Positions 56,157 through 64,000 of a stretch of 64,000 bases of DNA are shown piece by piece (positions within the stretch are counted from its first letter, which is position 1; the number at the start of each line of letters is the position of its first letter). Source of the DNA: Burkholderiales bacterium (GTDB lineage Bacteria > Pseudomonadota > Gammaproteobacteria > Burkholderiales > Burkholderiaceae_C); assembly GCA_947381415.1 (NCBI GenBank), contig CANCVB010000004.1, positions 62,001 through 126,000 on the forward strand, read 5' to 3'. The notes under the pieces are model-generated. The model was given only the letters and a program-made list of their open reading frames with translations, made no database searches and was not told where the DNA came from. The position numbers and the translations under genes are program-made.

Positions 56157-58008
56157 AAGGGGCTTTTTTCAATGTGGCTAAACGGGCATTCAATTGCTTG
56201 ATCCGCGCATACGCATCCGGGTCGCTGGCCATGCGTCGGGTCAAGCTGTCTATTTCTTGGGACAGTTGATCTTTCTCCAAAGCCAACAAAATGCTTTGTA
56301 ACTCACCGGCATCGCTATCGATGTCAGCGGGTGCATCATCGATCAAGCGCGATACGATGGCTTCGTATGCGTGGCCGCGCAGACCTTCACGCAACGCCGC
56401 CAAGGATTGCACACCATGCTCTAACCACTGTTGGTTTAACCAAGCCATTAATTCGCCGTAGGGCACGGGCATCTCCAGCAACAAGTGCTGCTGCTGTCCC
56501 GAAAGCGCATCCCATTGCTGCATATCTGAAAAAACAATTTGCAATGCCCTGTCTTGGCGTGTGGGCGCTTTGCTGCGCAGGTTGATGCCGATGGGGGGCG
56601 TGCGCTTGGGGTTGCCCGAGCGCGACCAAGGACTGGTTTTGGTCAAGCCCGCTTGAGGGGCAGACTTGGCGTTTGGGTGGGGGGGAGGAGATCGTGTGGG
56701 GCCCGAGGTTTGCCACAGACGTTGCAACTCATGTTGACCAATGCCCACGGTGTCGGCCCATTCATTGAGCAACTGGGTTTTGAGGACACCCTCGGGCATC
56801 GCCAACCACAAAGGTTTGGCCTGCGCCGCCAGCAAAGCGCGCCCCTCTGCGGTGTCGATGTCACATCCTTCTCGAGCGACCTCCATCACAAAACGTGACA
56901 AAGGCGTGGCATCTGAAACCATCCGAGAAAACGCATCTGTGCCGTGGGCACGCACAAAACTGTCCGGGTCGTGCTCGGCAGGCAAGAACAAAAACTTCAC
57001 ATTGCGCGTGTCGCTGGCAAAGGGCAGGGCGCCATCCAGTGCTTTGCGGGCAGCACGGCGGCCGGCGGCATCCCCATCAAAACTGAAGACCACCGAATCG
57101 GTGAAACGAAACAGTTTTTGCACATGGTCAGTGGTGCAAGCCGTCCCCAAGGTGGCCACGGCGTTAGGAAAACCCAGTTGCGCCAAGGCCACCACATCCA
57201 TATAGCCCTCGGTGACCAGTACATAACCTGCTTCGCGCAAAGCTTGTCGCGCTTCATACAAGCCGTACAACTCGCGTCCTTTGCTGAACACCGGTGTCTC
57301 TGGCGAATTGAGGTATTTGGGCGTGCCATCGCCGAGCACACGGCCACCAAACCCGATGCACTCACCTTTGACGTTGCGGATGGGAAACATGATGCGATCG
57401 CGAAAGCGGTCGTAGCGTTTGTCTTCTTCACCACCTTCTTCGTGGGTGATCACCAAACCCGACTCCACCAGCAGCGCGTCTTGGTAGTCAGCAAAGACGC
57501 TGGCTAAATTACGCCAGCCATCTGGGGCATAGCCCAGACCAAATTGCTTGGCGACTTCGCCCGAGAGGCCTCGCCCTTTCAAGTAATCAATCGCTTGTGG
57601 GCTGGTTTTCAGGTGTTTACGGTAAGACTCACCGGCTTTTTCCAACACCTCGTTCAAGGTCGCTTGGCGTTGCCGTTGTTGTTGCGCGCGTTGTCGCTCT
57701 GCGGGGTCGGCATCGTCCTCTGGCACTTGCAACCCATAGCTTTGCGCCAAGTCCTTGACGGCCTCAATGAAACTCATGCCAGCATGTTCCATGAGAAAAC
57801 CAATGGCGTTTCCGTTTTTGCCACAGCCAAAGCAATGGAAAAATTGCTTGGTCGGGCTGACAGAGAAAGAGGGTGATTTTTCGCCATGGAAAGGGCAAAG
57901 ACCCATGTAATTGGCCCCCCCTTTTTTCAACTGCACATAGCGGCCAACCACCTCCACCACATCGCTGCGGTTGATCAACTCTTGGATAAACGACTGGGGA
58001 ATGGCCAT
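56149..58008 (-). CDS. dnaG: DNA primase
   Basis: 619 residues from ATG 58008 (MAIPQSFIQELIN). The CHC2 zinc-binding domain has CPFHGEKSPSFSVS and HCFGCGKNGN. The TOPRIM core has EGYMDVVALAQLG and SFDGDAAGRRAARK. The C-terminal DnaB-binding domain is reached after a Pro-rich linker (about 430-480). It makes RNA primers at the fork. It starts 1 nt after the ggt stop. Genes rpsU and yqeY, usual upstream partners in this order, are absent. Confidence 0.97.
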   Translation of the reverse strand: MAIPQSFIQELINRSDVVEVVGRYVQLKKGGANYMGLCPFHGEKSPSFSVSPTKQFFHCFGCGKNGNAIGFLMEHAGMSFIEAVKDLAQSYGLQVPEDDADPAERQRAQQQRQRQATLNEVLEKAGESYRKHLKTSPQAIDYLKGRGLSGEVAKQFGLGYAPDGWRNLASVFADYQDALLVESGLVITHEEGGEEDKRYDRFRDRIMFPIRNVKGECIGFGGRVLGDGTPKYLNSPETPVFSKGRELYGLYEARQALREAGYVLVTEGYMDVVALAQLGFPNAVATLGTACTTDHVQKLFRFTDSVVFSFDGDAAGRRAARKALDGALPFASDTRNVKFLFLPAEHDPDSFVRAHGTDAFSRMVSDATPLSRFVMEVAREGCDIDTAEGRALLAAQAKPLWLAMPEGVLKTQLLNEWADTVGIGQHELQRLWQTSGPTRSPPPHPNAKSAPQAGLTKTSPWSRSGNPKRTPPIGINLRSKAPTRQDRALQIVFSDMQQWDALSGQQQHLLLEMPVPYGELMAWLNQQWLEHGVQSLAALREGLRGHAYEAIVSRLIDDAPADIDSDAGELQSILLALEKDQLSQEIDSLTRRMASDPDAYARIKQLNARLATLKKAPLV

Positions 58009-58009
58009 A

Positions 58010-59848
58010 TCAATCGCCAGCGACCACGCCCTCGCGGCGTGGGTCTGCAGCGCCAAACCAATCGGGGCCGAGGCGTTGCAAGGCTTGCAAGCCACTGGGC
58101 ATATCCATTTCTTTGACGGTATGGCCCAACACATGCAGGTTGGACAAGGTGGCAAACGGAAACAAACCTGCCTCCAGCAACAAAGCGGAGTTAGCGCCTG
58201 TGACACCTGAGTGCGGCAGGTTGATGGCTTGCTGGGCATTGAGTTCCCAATGCAACATGGCCCACAAGGTTTGTGCGGTGAAGTGAATGATCATGGCGCC
58301 ACCGGGGCTGCCCAAACTGGCAAGCAATTCACCACGCTCTTGACCTTCTCTTTGCGAAAACACCAAGGTCGGGCTCATCGAGGAGCGGGGACGCTTACCG
58401 CCTTGAACACGGTTGGCGATGGGGCGACCGAACTCATCTTGCGGCACAAAGCTGAAATCGGTCAGCTGGTTGTTCAGCAAAAAACCACCTGGCAAGTTAT
58501 CTATGCCCACCATGATTCGAGCGCCAAAACCACTTTCGATGGTCGTGGTCATGGCCAAGGCATTGCCCAAGCCATCCACAATACTGATGTGACTGGTGCC
58601 GTACTCGGTTTGGTCTGGCATGGGCGCAAAGCCTTGCAGTTGGCTACCTGGGTTGCCAGCGCGCACTTGCGGCAGTCGTCTGTCGCTGATTTGGCTGGCG
58701 CGCGACTGCAAATAGCTTGGGTCGAGCAAGGCATCCCAGTCTTGGGCTGGCGGGCTGACAAATGCAGGATCGGCGATGAACTGCGCGCGATCGGCAAAGG
58801 CCAAGCGCGCCGCTTCGTTGTAGTTGTGCAGCCATGCCGTGGGGGGTATGACTGTGTTGCGTTCTGGCCAGGCAGAGGGAGGGAGTTGGTTATTTGAATC
58901 GGTGGCCAGCATGCCTACGATTTGCCCCATGGTGATCAAACCAGAACTGGGCGGCCCCACACCGCAAACCTGTACTTGGTTGGTGCTGCTAAAGGTGCTG
59001 GCATGTGAAAAACACAGGGCATCACGAACCAGTGAATCGTAGTTTTGCAAATCTTGCAGACTGAGTAAGCCTGGGTTGTCGGGGTGTTGTTGCACCTTGT
59101 CGACCATGGCTTGGGCAATCTCTCCGCTGTAAAAAGCGTCTATACCTTCTTGCGCAATGCGTTTGAAAATACCGGCCAGTGCAGGGTTTTGCAGGTGGTG
59201 TCCCACCGGCCAAGGCTTGCCATCGCTTTGAAAGAAATAGGCAGCGGCTTGGGGGTCGCGCTGCAATGTGGTGTCTGCACTCAGCAGAGCGTGCAAACGT
59301 GGGCTGATGGGAAAGCCCTGTTCGGCCAAGGTGATCGCGGGTTCAAACAATTGCGCCCAAGGCAAAGCACCATGTTGTTGGTGGGCTTTGGCCAACATGC
59401 GCAGCAAACCGGGCACACCCACCGAACGGCCACCCACCACAGCGGCTTGAAAGTCCATGGGTTTGTCGTCGCGCATGAACAAGCGTTCGCTCGCCAAGGC
59501 TGGCGCAGTTTCACGGCCATCAAAGACCTGCAAGACATCTTCGTCATGGTGTAACAAAAATGCCCCGCCACCGATGCCACTGGACTGTGGCTCGACCAAG
59601 CTCAGCACCATTTGCACCGCAATGGCGGCATCCACCGCCGTACCGCCTGCTTGCAACACTTGGTAGCCTGCATCGCTGGCCAAAGGGTTGGCGGCTGCGA
59701 CACCACGTTGGGCAAGACGCCAGCCTGGTTTGGCTTGGTAGCCGCTGGCAGCCTCAGGAAAATCAGGGATGCGGTAATTCAGCTGAGCCTGGGCAAAACC
59801 AGCGATCAGACCCAGCGAAAGCGCAATTGCCCTTACAGCGTTTTGCAC
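58010..59848 (-). CDS. ggt: gamma-glutamyltranspeptidase
   Basis: 612 residues from a GTG that follows the SDR stop directly. A signal peptide (ALSLGLIAGFAQAQ) directs it to the periplasm. The large subunit has GGTAVDAAIAVQMVLSLVEP and SSGIGGGAFLLHHD. The autocleavage and nucleophile Thr is T418 in EYGTSHISIVDG, which begins the small subunit. The small subunit carries the GSPGGAMI oxyanion loop. It hydrolyses glutathione and other gamma-glutamyl compounds. It is coupled to dnaG downstream, an unusual neighbour. Confidence 0.94.
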   Translation of the reverse strand: MQNAVRAIALSLGLIAGFAQAQLNYRIPDFPEAASGYQAKPGWRLAQRGVAAANPLASDAGYQVLQAGGTAVDAAIAVQMVLSLVEPQSSGIGGGAFLLHHDEDVLQVFDGRETAPALASERLFMRDDKPMDFQAAVVGGRSVGVPGLLRMLAKAHQQHGALPWAQLFEPAITLAEQGFPISPRLHALLSADTTLQRDPQAAAYFFQSDGKPWPVGHHLQNPALAGIFKRIAQEGIDAFYSGEIAQAMVDKVQQHPDNPGLLSLQDLQNYDSLVRDALCFSHASTFSSTNQVQVCGVGPPSSGLITMGQIVGMLATDSNNQLPPSAWPERNTVIPPTAWLHNYNEAARLAFADRAQFIADPAFVSPPAQDWDALLDPSYLQSRASQISDRRLPQVRAGNPGSQLQGFAPMPDQTEYGTSHISIVDGLGNALAMTTTIESGFGARIMVGIDNLPGGFLLNNQLTDFSFVPQDEFGRPIANRVQGGKRPRSSMSPTLVFSQREGQERGELLASLGSPGGAMIIHFTAQTLWAMLHWELNAQQAINLPHSGVTGANSALLLEAGLFPFATLSNLHVLGHTVKEMDMPSGLQALQRLGPDWFGAADPRREGVVAGD

Positions 59849-60607
59849 TTACTTTGGCGGCAGGCGAATGGCGCCGTCAAGTCGGATAACTTCACCATTG
59901 AGCATGTCGTTATCTAGAATATGCATGACCAATTTGGCGTAATCCAACGGCGTTCCCAAACGTGAGGGGAAGGGCACACCGGCGGCCAAAGCTTCTTGCA
60001 CCTCTTTGGGCATAGAGAACATCATGGGGGTGCCAAAAATGCCGGGGGCAATGGTCATATTGCGAATGCCCAGCTTGGAGAGGTCACGCGCGATGGGCAA
60101 GGTCATGCCCACAATGCCGCCTTTGGAGGCAGAGTACGCCGCTTGGCCAATTTGACCGTCATAGGCCGCCACCGAAGCGGTGGAAATCAACACGCCACGC
60201 TCACCTGTGGCTTCAGGGGTGTTGGTGCTCATGGCTTGCGCACTCAAGCGAATCATATTGAAGCTGCCGACCAAGTTGACATTGATGGTGCGCTGAAAAC
60301 CAGCCAATAAATGCGGGCCATTTTTGCCAACCGTGCGCTCGGCGGTGGCGATACCGGCACAGTTAATGAGCCCACTGAGCTTGCCCAAACTTTGGGCTTT
60401 GGCCACAACGGCGGCCGCTTGTTCTTCATTGGCCACATCACAATGCATGAAAACGCCACCTAATTCGGCCGCAATGGCTTGCCCTTTGTCATCTTGCATA
60501 TCGGCAACCACGACTTTGCCGCCAGCTTGGCTGATCAGCCTTGCCGTGCCTTCGCCCAAACCGGAAGCACCGCCGGTCACAATAAATACATTGCCCTTGA
60601 TTTGCAT
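59849..60607 (-). CDS. SDR dehydrogenase, 3-hydroxyacyl-CoA dehydrogenase type II (HSD10-like)
   Basis: 252 residues. Rossmann start VFIVTGGASGLGEGTARLIS, NAD-selective Asp in VVVADMQDD, catalytic Ser in LISTASVAAYDGQIGQAAYS with Tyr-x3-Lys as YSASKGG. The family phrase APGIFGTPMMFSMPKEVQEA is that of type II 3-hydroxyacyl-CoA dehydrogenases, which act on 2-methyl-3-hydroxybutyryl-CoA and similar. It is first in the SDR-ggt-dnaG run. It is a distant candidate for the missing hydroxyacyl-CoA step of the phenylpropanoid genes, though it is 26 kb away. Confidence 0.9.
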   Translation of the reverse strand: MQIKGNVFIVTGGASGLGEGTARLISQAGGKVVVADMQDDKGQAIAAELGGVFMHCDVANEEQAAAVVAKAQSLGKLSGLINCAGIATAERTVGKNGPHLLAGFQRTINVNLVGSFNMIRLSAQAMSTNTPEATGERGVLISTASVAAYDGQIGQAAYSASKGGIVGMTLPIARDLSKLGIRNMTIAPGIFGTPMMFSMPKEVQEALAAGVPFPSRLGTPLDYAKLVMHILDNDMLNGEVIRLDGAIRLPPK

Positions 60608-60682
60608 GAAAAACCTTTCAACACAGTCTGTAAAGTTTGAAGCCGTCGATTATCGCAGTGCCTGTTGGGTCACAATGGCTTG

Positions 60683-61597
60683 ATGCATACATTGACCACT
60701 TTCGCTTCTCGCCTGGGCCCTTGGGCCGTGGCGGCCTTGATGATGGTGTTGGCTGCTTGCGCCAACGTCAAGCCCCCAGAGGTGTCAACACCTGCTGAAA
60801 CTCCCCCTGCCCCTGTTGTTAAAAAGGTACCCAAGCTGGGCTTGGCCTTGGGGGGTGGTGCTGCACGCGGGTTTGCGCATATTGGTGTCATTCAGGTGCT
60901 CGAAGAGAACGGCATCAAGCCCGACTTGGTGGTGGGTACGTCTGCGGGCAGTGTGGTTGCCGCTTTTTACGCCAACGGCAAGACCGGTGCGCAGTTGCAG
61001 TGGCTGGCCGATACCATGGACGAGTCCCAACTCACCGATTGGAGCATGCCGTTCCTCAGTCGCGGCATGATGCGCGGCGAAGCGCTGGGCCGCTACATCA
61101 ATTCTCAACTCAATGGTGCCAAGATCGAGGACTTGAAGATGCCCTTGGGTATCGTGGCGACCGATTTGCAAAGCGGCGATGGCATTTTGTTCAGACGCGG
61201 CGATATTGCCACGGCGGTGCGTGCCTCCAGCGCGGTTCCCTCGGTGTTTGAGCCTGTGCGTATTGGAAACAAAGACTATGTAGACGGTGGATTGGTTTCC
61301 CCTGTGCCGGTTCGTTATGCCCGCCAAATGGGTGCAGACATTGTCGTGGCTGTGGACATTTCAAGCCGCCCCGAAGACGCCAAAACCACCGATATGCTCA
61401 AGGTGTTGCTACAGACCTTCAGCATCATGGGTAAAAGCATCAGCCAATTGGAAGCCGCGCAAGCCGACGTGATGGTGCGACCCTCTATGCCTGAGGTGGG
61501 AAGTGCCGACTTTGCGGCCCGCAAAAAAAGCATAGAAGCGGGCAGGGCGGCGATGAAGATAGCCTTGCCCGCGCTCAAAGCGGCATTGGTCAAATAA
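60683..61597 (+). CDS. patatin-like phospholipase, lipoprotein
   Basis: 304 residues from ATG 60683. A signal peptide with the lipobox LAAC (Cys near residue 23) indicates a lipid anchor, followed by a Pro-rich linker. The patatin domain has the oxyanion run GLALGGGAARGFAHIG, the nucleophile elbow GTSAGS, and the Asp of the dyad in YVDGGLVSPVPV. It belongs to the RssA/NTE-like bacterial group, whose members hydrolyse phospholipids or lysophospholipids. A bidirectional terminator follows. Confidence 0.92.
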   Translation: MHTLTTFASRLGPWAVAALMMVLAACANVKPPEVSTPAETPPAPVVKKVPKLGLALGGGAARGFAHIGVIQVLEENGIKPDLVVGTSAGSVVAAFYANGKTGAQLQWLADTMDESQLTDWSMPFLSRGMMRGEALGRYINSQLNGAKIEDLKMPLGIVATDLQSGDGILFRRGDIATAVRASSAVPSVFEPVRIGNKDYVDGGLVSPVPVRYARQMGADIVVAVDISSRPEDAKTTDMLKVLLQTFSIMGKSISQLEAAQADVMVRPSMPEVGSADFAARKKSIEAGRAAMKIALPALKAALVK

Positions 61598-61599
61598 AA

Positions 61600-61625
61600 A
61601 AAGGCCCCTCTAATGAGGAGCCTTT
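61600..61625 (-). terminator. rho-independent terminator of the phasin gene (bidirectional)
   Basis: AAAGGC and GCCTTT arms with an inner CCTC/GAGG stem, one C-A mismatch and TAAT loop. On the minus strand it is followed by a run of T (61593-61599). It can also end the patatin transcript. Confidence 0.85.
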
Positions 61626-61631
61626 CGAAAC

Positions 61632-61654
61632 CCTGAGAACCTCGGTTCTTCAGG
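61632..61654. other. second hairpin between patatin and phasin genes
   Basis: CCTGA-GAACC pairs with GGTTC-TTCAGG with a one-base bulge and a 2-nt gap between the arms. It may strengthen termination of the phasin transcript before the main terminator. No T-run follows. Confidence 0.45.
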
Positions 61655-61681
61655 ATATGAGGAGACAACAGCTGGCTTGGT

Positions 61682-62227
61682 TTAGCGCTTGCGTGAGGCT
61701 GGCTTGGTTGCAGGTGCAACCGTAGAAGCAGCCATGGCGTGCAAATTGGACTCAGCAGCTTCAGTGGCTTGTTTCACTGCTTTTTGAACGCTTTCGATGG
61801 CGCTTTGGCTGGCAGCAATGGCGCTTTTGACCATGGCCACAGCGGTTTCAGAACCAGCAGGTGCATTTTTCACAGCAGAGTCCACCAAGTTGGTGACGGT
61901 TTTTTGTGTTTCAGCGGCTTTTTCTTCCACAGCCTTGGTGAATTCGCTGCCAGTGCTGGAAGCGATTTCGTACATGTGGCGGCTGAAAGAAACTGCTTTT
62001 TCGCTCAAAGGTTGCAGGTAACCGGCTTGCAAAGCCATCAGTTCTTGCACATCTTTGACGCTCATCAGCGCGTGGACGTGGTCTTGGTTGTCAGCCATGG
62101 CGGCTTTGGCAGCAGCCATATTGAGTTCAACCAATTTTTCCACGCCAGCGAAGGCTTTTTCGCTCAGGCCGAAAAGGGTTTGGATGCTGGCTTTGTTGGC
62201 GGCGACGATTTGTTCTGCGGTCATCAT
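61682..62227 (-). CDS. phaP: phasin (polyhydroxyalkanoate granule protein)
   Basis: 181 residues from ATG 62227; the next codon is also ATG. AAGGA is 7 nt upstream. The N-terminus MMTAEQIVAANKASIQTLFG matches betaproteobacterial phasins. The protein is helical, with Ala- and Lys-rich coiled-coil stretches and a basic tail (KPASRKR). Phasins coat PHA granules and limit their size. Two PhaR-type palindromes flank its promoter, and a strong terminator follows, so it is an abundant monocistronic gene. The PHA synthase genes are not in the window. Confidence 0.92.
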   Translation of the reverse strand: MMTAEQIVAANKASIQTLFGLSEKAFAGVEKLVELNMAAAKAAMADNQDHVHALMSVKDVQELMALQAGYLQPLSEKAVSFSRHMYEIASSTGSEFTKAVEEKAAETQKTVTNLVDSAVKNAPAGSETAVAMVKSAIAASQSAIESVQKAVKQATEAAESNLHAMAASTVAPATKPASRKR

Positions 62228-62283
62228 GGTGTTTTCCTTTGAAAATGAAATAAATGGGAACCTGTTCACTGCGTTTTCTTTTT

Positions 62284-62298
62284 TGTTGCGGCGCAGCA
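62284..62298 (-). promoter_or_regulatory. PhaR-type box at the phasin transcription start
   Basis: TGTTGC-GGC-GCAGCA: 6-bp arms with one mismatch and the TGC-N3-GCA core. It lies just downstream of the -10, around the predicted start point, where a bound repressor would block transcription. Confidence 0.5.
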
Positions 62299-62306
62299 TG
62301 GTTTGA

Positions 62307-62334
62307 AGTATAGGGTTGATACTCATCAAATCAA
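62307..62334 (-). promoter_or_regulatory. sigma-70 promoter of the phasin gene
   Basis: On the minus strand TTGATT (62329-62334), 16-nt spacer, TATACT (62307-62312). It is placed between two PhaR-type boxes, about 80 nt upstream of the phasin start. Confidence 0.65.
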
Positions 62335-62340
62335 GTGTTT

Positions 62341-62359
62341 TTTGTTGCAATGCAACAAA
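62341..62359. promoter_or_regulatory. PhaR-type operator upstream of the phasin -35
   Basis: TTTGTTGCA-A-TGCAACAAA: a perfect 9-bp-arm palindrome with the TTGC-N3-GCAA core of PhaR sites. Its centre is 59 bp from that of the second box at 62284-62298, and together they bracket the promoter. It also lies about 80 nt upstream of the histone-deacetylase-like gene. Confidence 0.65.
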
Positions 62360-62439
62360 TTAGGCATGATTTTCTAAATACCCTTGATCTGGCGCATATT
62401 CAGGCTTTTTGGCTGCATTGCCCGCACAATATCAAGCAA

Positions 62440-63369
62440 ATGAAGCTTTTTTATGCTGCCACCCATGTTCAAACCTTGCCTGTTGGTCACCGCTTTCCGA
62501 TGGGTAAATACGAACTTTTGCGTGAACGCTTGGCGCGTGAGATGCCTGAATTGGGGCTTTACTTGGCGCAAGCGGCGACCGAGGGCGAGCTGGCGCTGGT
62601 GCACACACCTGCATACATCGCGTCGGTGTTCAATGGAAGCTTGACACCGGCTGCCCAGCGAGAAATTGGTTTTCCATGGTCTGAGGGTATGGTCGAACGG
62701 GCGCAACGCTCGGTGGGGGCCACGGTGACGGCCGCGCGTACTGCGCTAAAGGAGGGTGTGTCTGCGAATTTGGCTGGGGGCACCCACCATGCCTATGCCG
62801 ACAAGGGGGGCGGGTTTTGTGTGTTTAATGATGTGGCAGTGGCTGCGCGTTTGATGCAAGCCGAATGGGCACGCCATCAGCGCCGATCGTTGCAAGTGGC
62901 GGTGATCGATCTGGATGTGCACCAAGGCAATGGCACGGCCCACATTTTTCGTGACGACCCTTCGGTGTTCACCTTGTCACTGCATGGGGCGAAAAATTTT
63001 CCGTTTCGCAAGGAGGCCAGCGACTTGGATGTGGAACTGCCCGATGGCTGCACAGATGCCCCCTATTTAGAGGCATTGAACCAGTCTTTGCGCCAATTGC
63101 AAGACCGCTTTGCGCCCGACCTGGTCTTTTACCTTGCCGGGGCTGACCCGCATGAGGGCGACCGCCTGGGACGACTGAAACTCAGCTTTGAAGGACTGCA
63201 ACAACGCGACCAATGTGTGCTGTCGTGGGCAAAAGACAGGCGTATTCCGTTGGCCATGGCCATGGCCGGGGGCTATGGTCAGCGTATTGAAGACACCGTC
63301 CAAGTACAGATGAATACCTTTGCCCAAGCCTTGGTGGCTTGGCAAGACTGGCAAAATCAGCCGTTATGA
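62440..63369 (+). CDS. histone deacetylase-like zinc amidohydrolase
   Basis: 309 residues from ATG 62440 (KLFYAATH). The arginase/deacetylase fold shows the zinc and catalytic residues GGTHHAYADKGGGFCVFND, VIDLDVHQGNGTAHIF and YLAGADPHEGDRLG. Bacterial relatives deacetylate acetylpolyamines, acetoin-pathway substrates or protein lysines. Its start region overlaps the phasin regulatory region. Its stop overlaps the thioesterase start by ATGA, so three genes (deacetylase, thioesterase, nitroreductase) form a coupled run. The substrate is unknown. Confidence 0.92.
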   Translation: MKLFYAATHVQTLPVGHRFPMGKYELLRERLAREMPELGLYLAQAATEGELALVHTPAYIASVFNGSLTPAAQREIGFPWSEGMVERAQRSVGATVTAARTALKEGVSANLAGGTHHAYADKGGGFCVFNDVAVAARLMQAEWARHQRRSLQVAVIDLDVHQGNGTAHIFRDDPSVFTLSLHGAKNFPFRKEASDLDVELPDGCTDAPYLEALNQSLRQLQDRFAPDLVFYLAGADPHEGDRLGRLKLSFEGLQQRDQCVLSWAKDRRIPLAMAMAGGYGQRIEDTVQVQMNTFAQALVAWQDWQNQPL

Positions 63370-63815
63370 CCGTTCCCACACCTGCTCGCGCGCAGCCCCA
63401 TACCCGCGATGCTTACAAAACTTTTCGCCGTATCACCACCCGTTGGCTTGACAACGACGCCTATGGCCATGTCAACAATGTCGTTTATTACCATTGGTTC
63501 GATACGGTGGTGAACGCGCATTTGATCGAACACGGGGTGCTCGACATCCAGCGCGGTCAAACCATCGGCTTGGTGGTGGAGACGCATTGCAATTATTTTT
63601 CGTCGCTGGCTTTTCCCCAAAACGTAGACGCCGGTCTCAGGGTTTCGCGCATTGGTTCTTCCAGCGTGCGCTACGAGGTGGGCTTGTTCGCTGAAGGGGA
63701 GGCGCAAACCGCTGCCCATGGGCATTTTGTCCATGTGTATGTGGACAGCCAATCCCGTCGACCGGTCACCGCCTTGCCAGCCCCCTTGTTACATGTTTTA
63801 AAGGAGCTTGCATGA
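63366..63815 (+). CDS. acyl-CoA thioesterase, hot-dog fold (4HBT family)
   Basis: 149 residues from the ATG that overlaps the deacetylase stop. The 4-hydroxybenzoyl-CoA thioesterase-type signature is RWLDNDAYGHVNNVVYYHWF, with Asp as the likely catalytic residue, and the strand GLVVETHCNYFSSLAFPQNV follows. It cleaves acyl-CoA or aryl-CoA thioesters. It is coupled to the next gene by ATGA with AAGGAG upstream. Confidence 0.9.
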   Translation: MTVPTPARAQPHTRDAYKTFRRITTRWLDNDAYGHVNNVVYYHWFDTVVNAHLIEHGVLDIQRGQTIGLVVETHCNYFSSLAFPQNVDAGLRVSRIGSSSVRYEVGLFAEGEAQTAAHGHFVHVYVDSQSRRPVTALPAPLLHVLKELA

Positions 63816-64000
63816 GCAACGCCGTTGACCAAGCCATCATGACGCGCATGTCTGCGCGCGCATTCACCCCCCAACCGGTACCCCGTGAGGTGTTGACGCA
63901 TTTGCTTGAACTGGCGGCACGTGCTCCCTCGGGCACCAATACCCAGCCATGGAAAGTTTATGTCTTGCAGGGGAACAGCCGCGACAGTTTGGTCGAGAAG
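63812..64000 (+). CDS. nitroreductase family protein (5' end only)
   Basis: The gene starts at ATG 63812 with AAGGAG upstream and runs off the right edge after 63 codons. The N-terminus has MTRMSARAFTPQPVPREVL and ARAPSGTNTQPWKVYVL, the FMN-binding signature of the nitroreductase fold. It is a second, distinct nitroreductase from the one at 14220. It is coupled to the thioesterase gene. Confidence 0.88.
   Translation, partial: MSNAVDQAIMTRMSARAFTPQPVPREVLTHLLELAARAPSGTNTQPWKVYVLQGNSRDSLVEK

Noticed and set aside
62341-62359. Palindrome as a terminator
   Set aside because: No gene ends just before it on either strand; a short A/T run flanks it, but its TTGC-N3-GCAA form and placement at the phasin promoter fit an operator better.

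Overview
The window is a gene-dense, moderately GC-rich piece of a betaproteobacterial chromosome. The most likely source is a member of the Burkholderiales, family Comamonadaceae; the genus cannot be fixed from the sequence alone. Evidence for this placement is a protocatechuate 4,5-cleavage operon in nearly the Comamonas pmd order, a Bug-family binding protein, a tandem cphA'/cphA pair, an RpoD with a long Lys/Ala/Pro-rich N-terminus, and a phasin with PhaR-like boxes. I see no rRNA, tRNA, CRISPR array, insertion sequence or prophage. No gap between genes exceeds 300 bases.

Layout. 0-8 kb: end of an RND efflux adaptor and its pump, RidA, a small secreted adhesin-E-like protein, ComEC, and an orphan TRAP binding protein. 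8-14.9 kb: a TetR regulator and a perfect 28-bp dyad face a divergent operon of a PhlG-like C-C hydrolase, a covalent flavoprotein oxidase, a GST-like protein and an acyl-CoA ligase, followed by a nitroreductase. This looks like an uncharacterised catabolic or detoxification cluster. 14.9-23.9 kb: a cyanophycin locus. A DUF1854 protein and an ABC exporter with an extra N-terminal domain are divergent from cphA' (Mur-ligase P-loop lost), cphA, a small secreted protein and a CapA-family protein. 23.9-28.1 kb: grpE-dnaK-dnaJ with recognisable sigma-32 promoters, plus an FKBP.

28-51.4 kb is mainly an aromatic-acid region. It holds an amidase, a Bug binding protein, a feruloyl-CoA synthase-like ligase, a crotonase and a CouO-like amidohydrolase. 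These suggest CoA-dependent breakdown of hydroxycinnamates. They are followed by a MetE-like methyltransferase divergent from a VanA-like Rieske oxygenase with its GntR regulator and two GTATAC boxes. A complete Liv-type ABC transporter comes next, then prepilin peptidase, then the protocatechuate 4,5-cleavage genes (galD, ligJ, ligK, ligI, ligA, ligB, a serine hydrolase, ligC) and an aldo/keto reductase. Together they outline a route from lignin-type phenylpropanoids through vanillate or protocatechuate to pyruvate and oxaloacetate. Some steps are missing from the window: hydroxyacyl-CoA dehydrogenase, vanillin dehydrogenase and the Rieske reductase.

51.4-60.6 kb, minus strand: SDR dehydrogenase, ggt, dnaG, rpoD, EamA transporter and chrA are packed tightly, with an extended -10 rpoD promoter overlapping the dnaG stop codon. 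60.7-64 kb: a patatin-like lipoprotein, a phasin flanked by a strong terminator and a two-box PhaR-type promoter, a histone-deacetylase-like hydrolase, a thioesterase and the start of a second nitroreductase.
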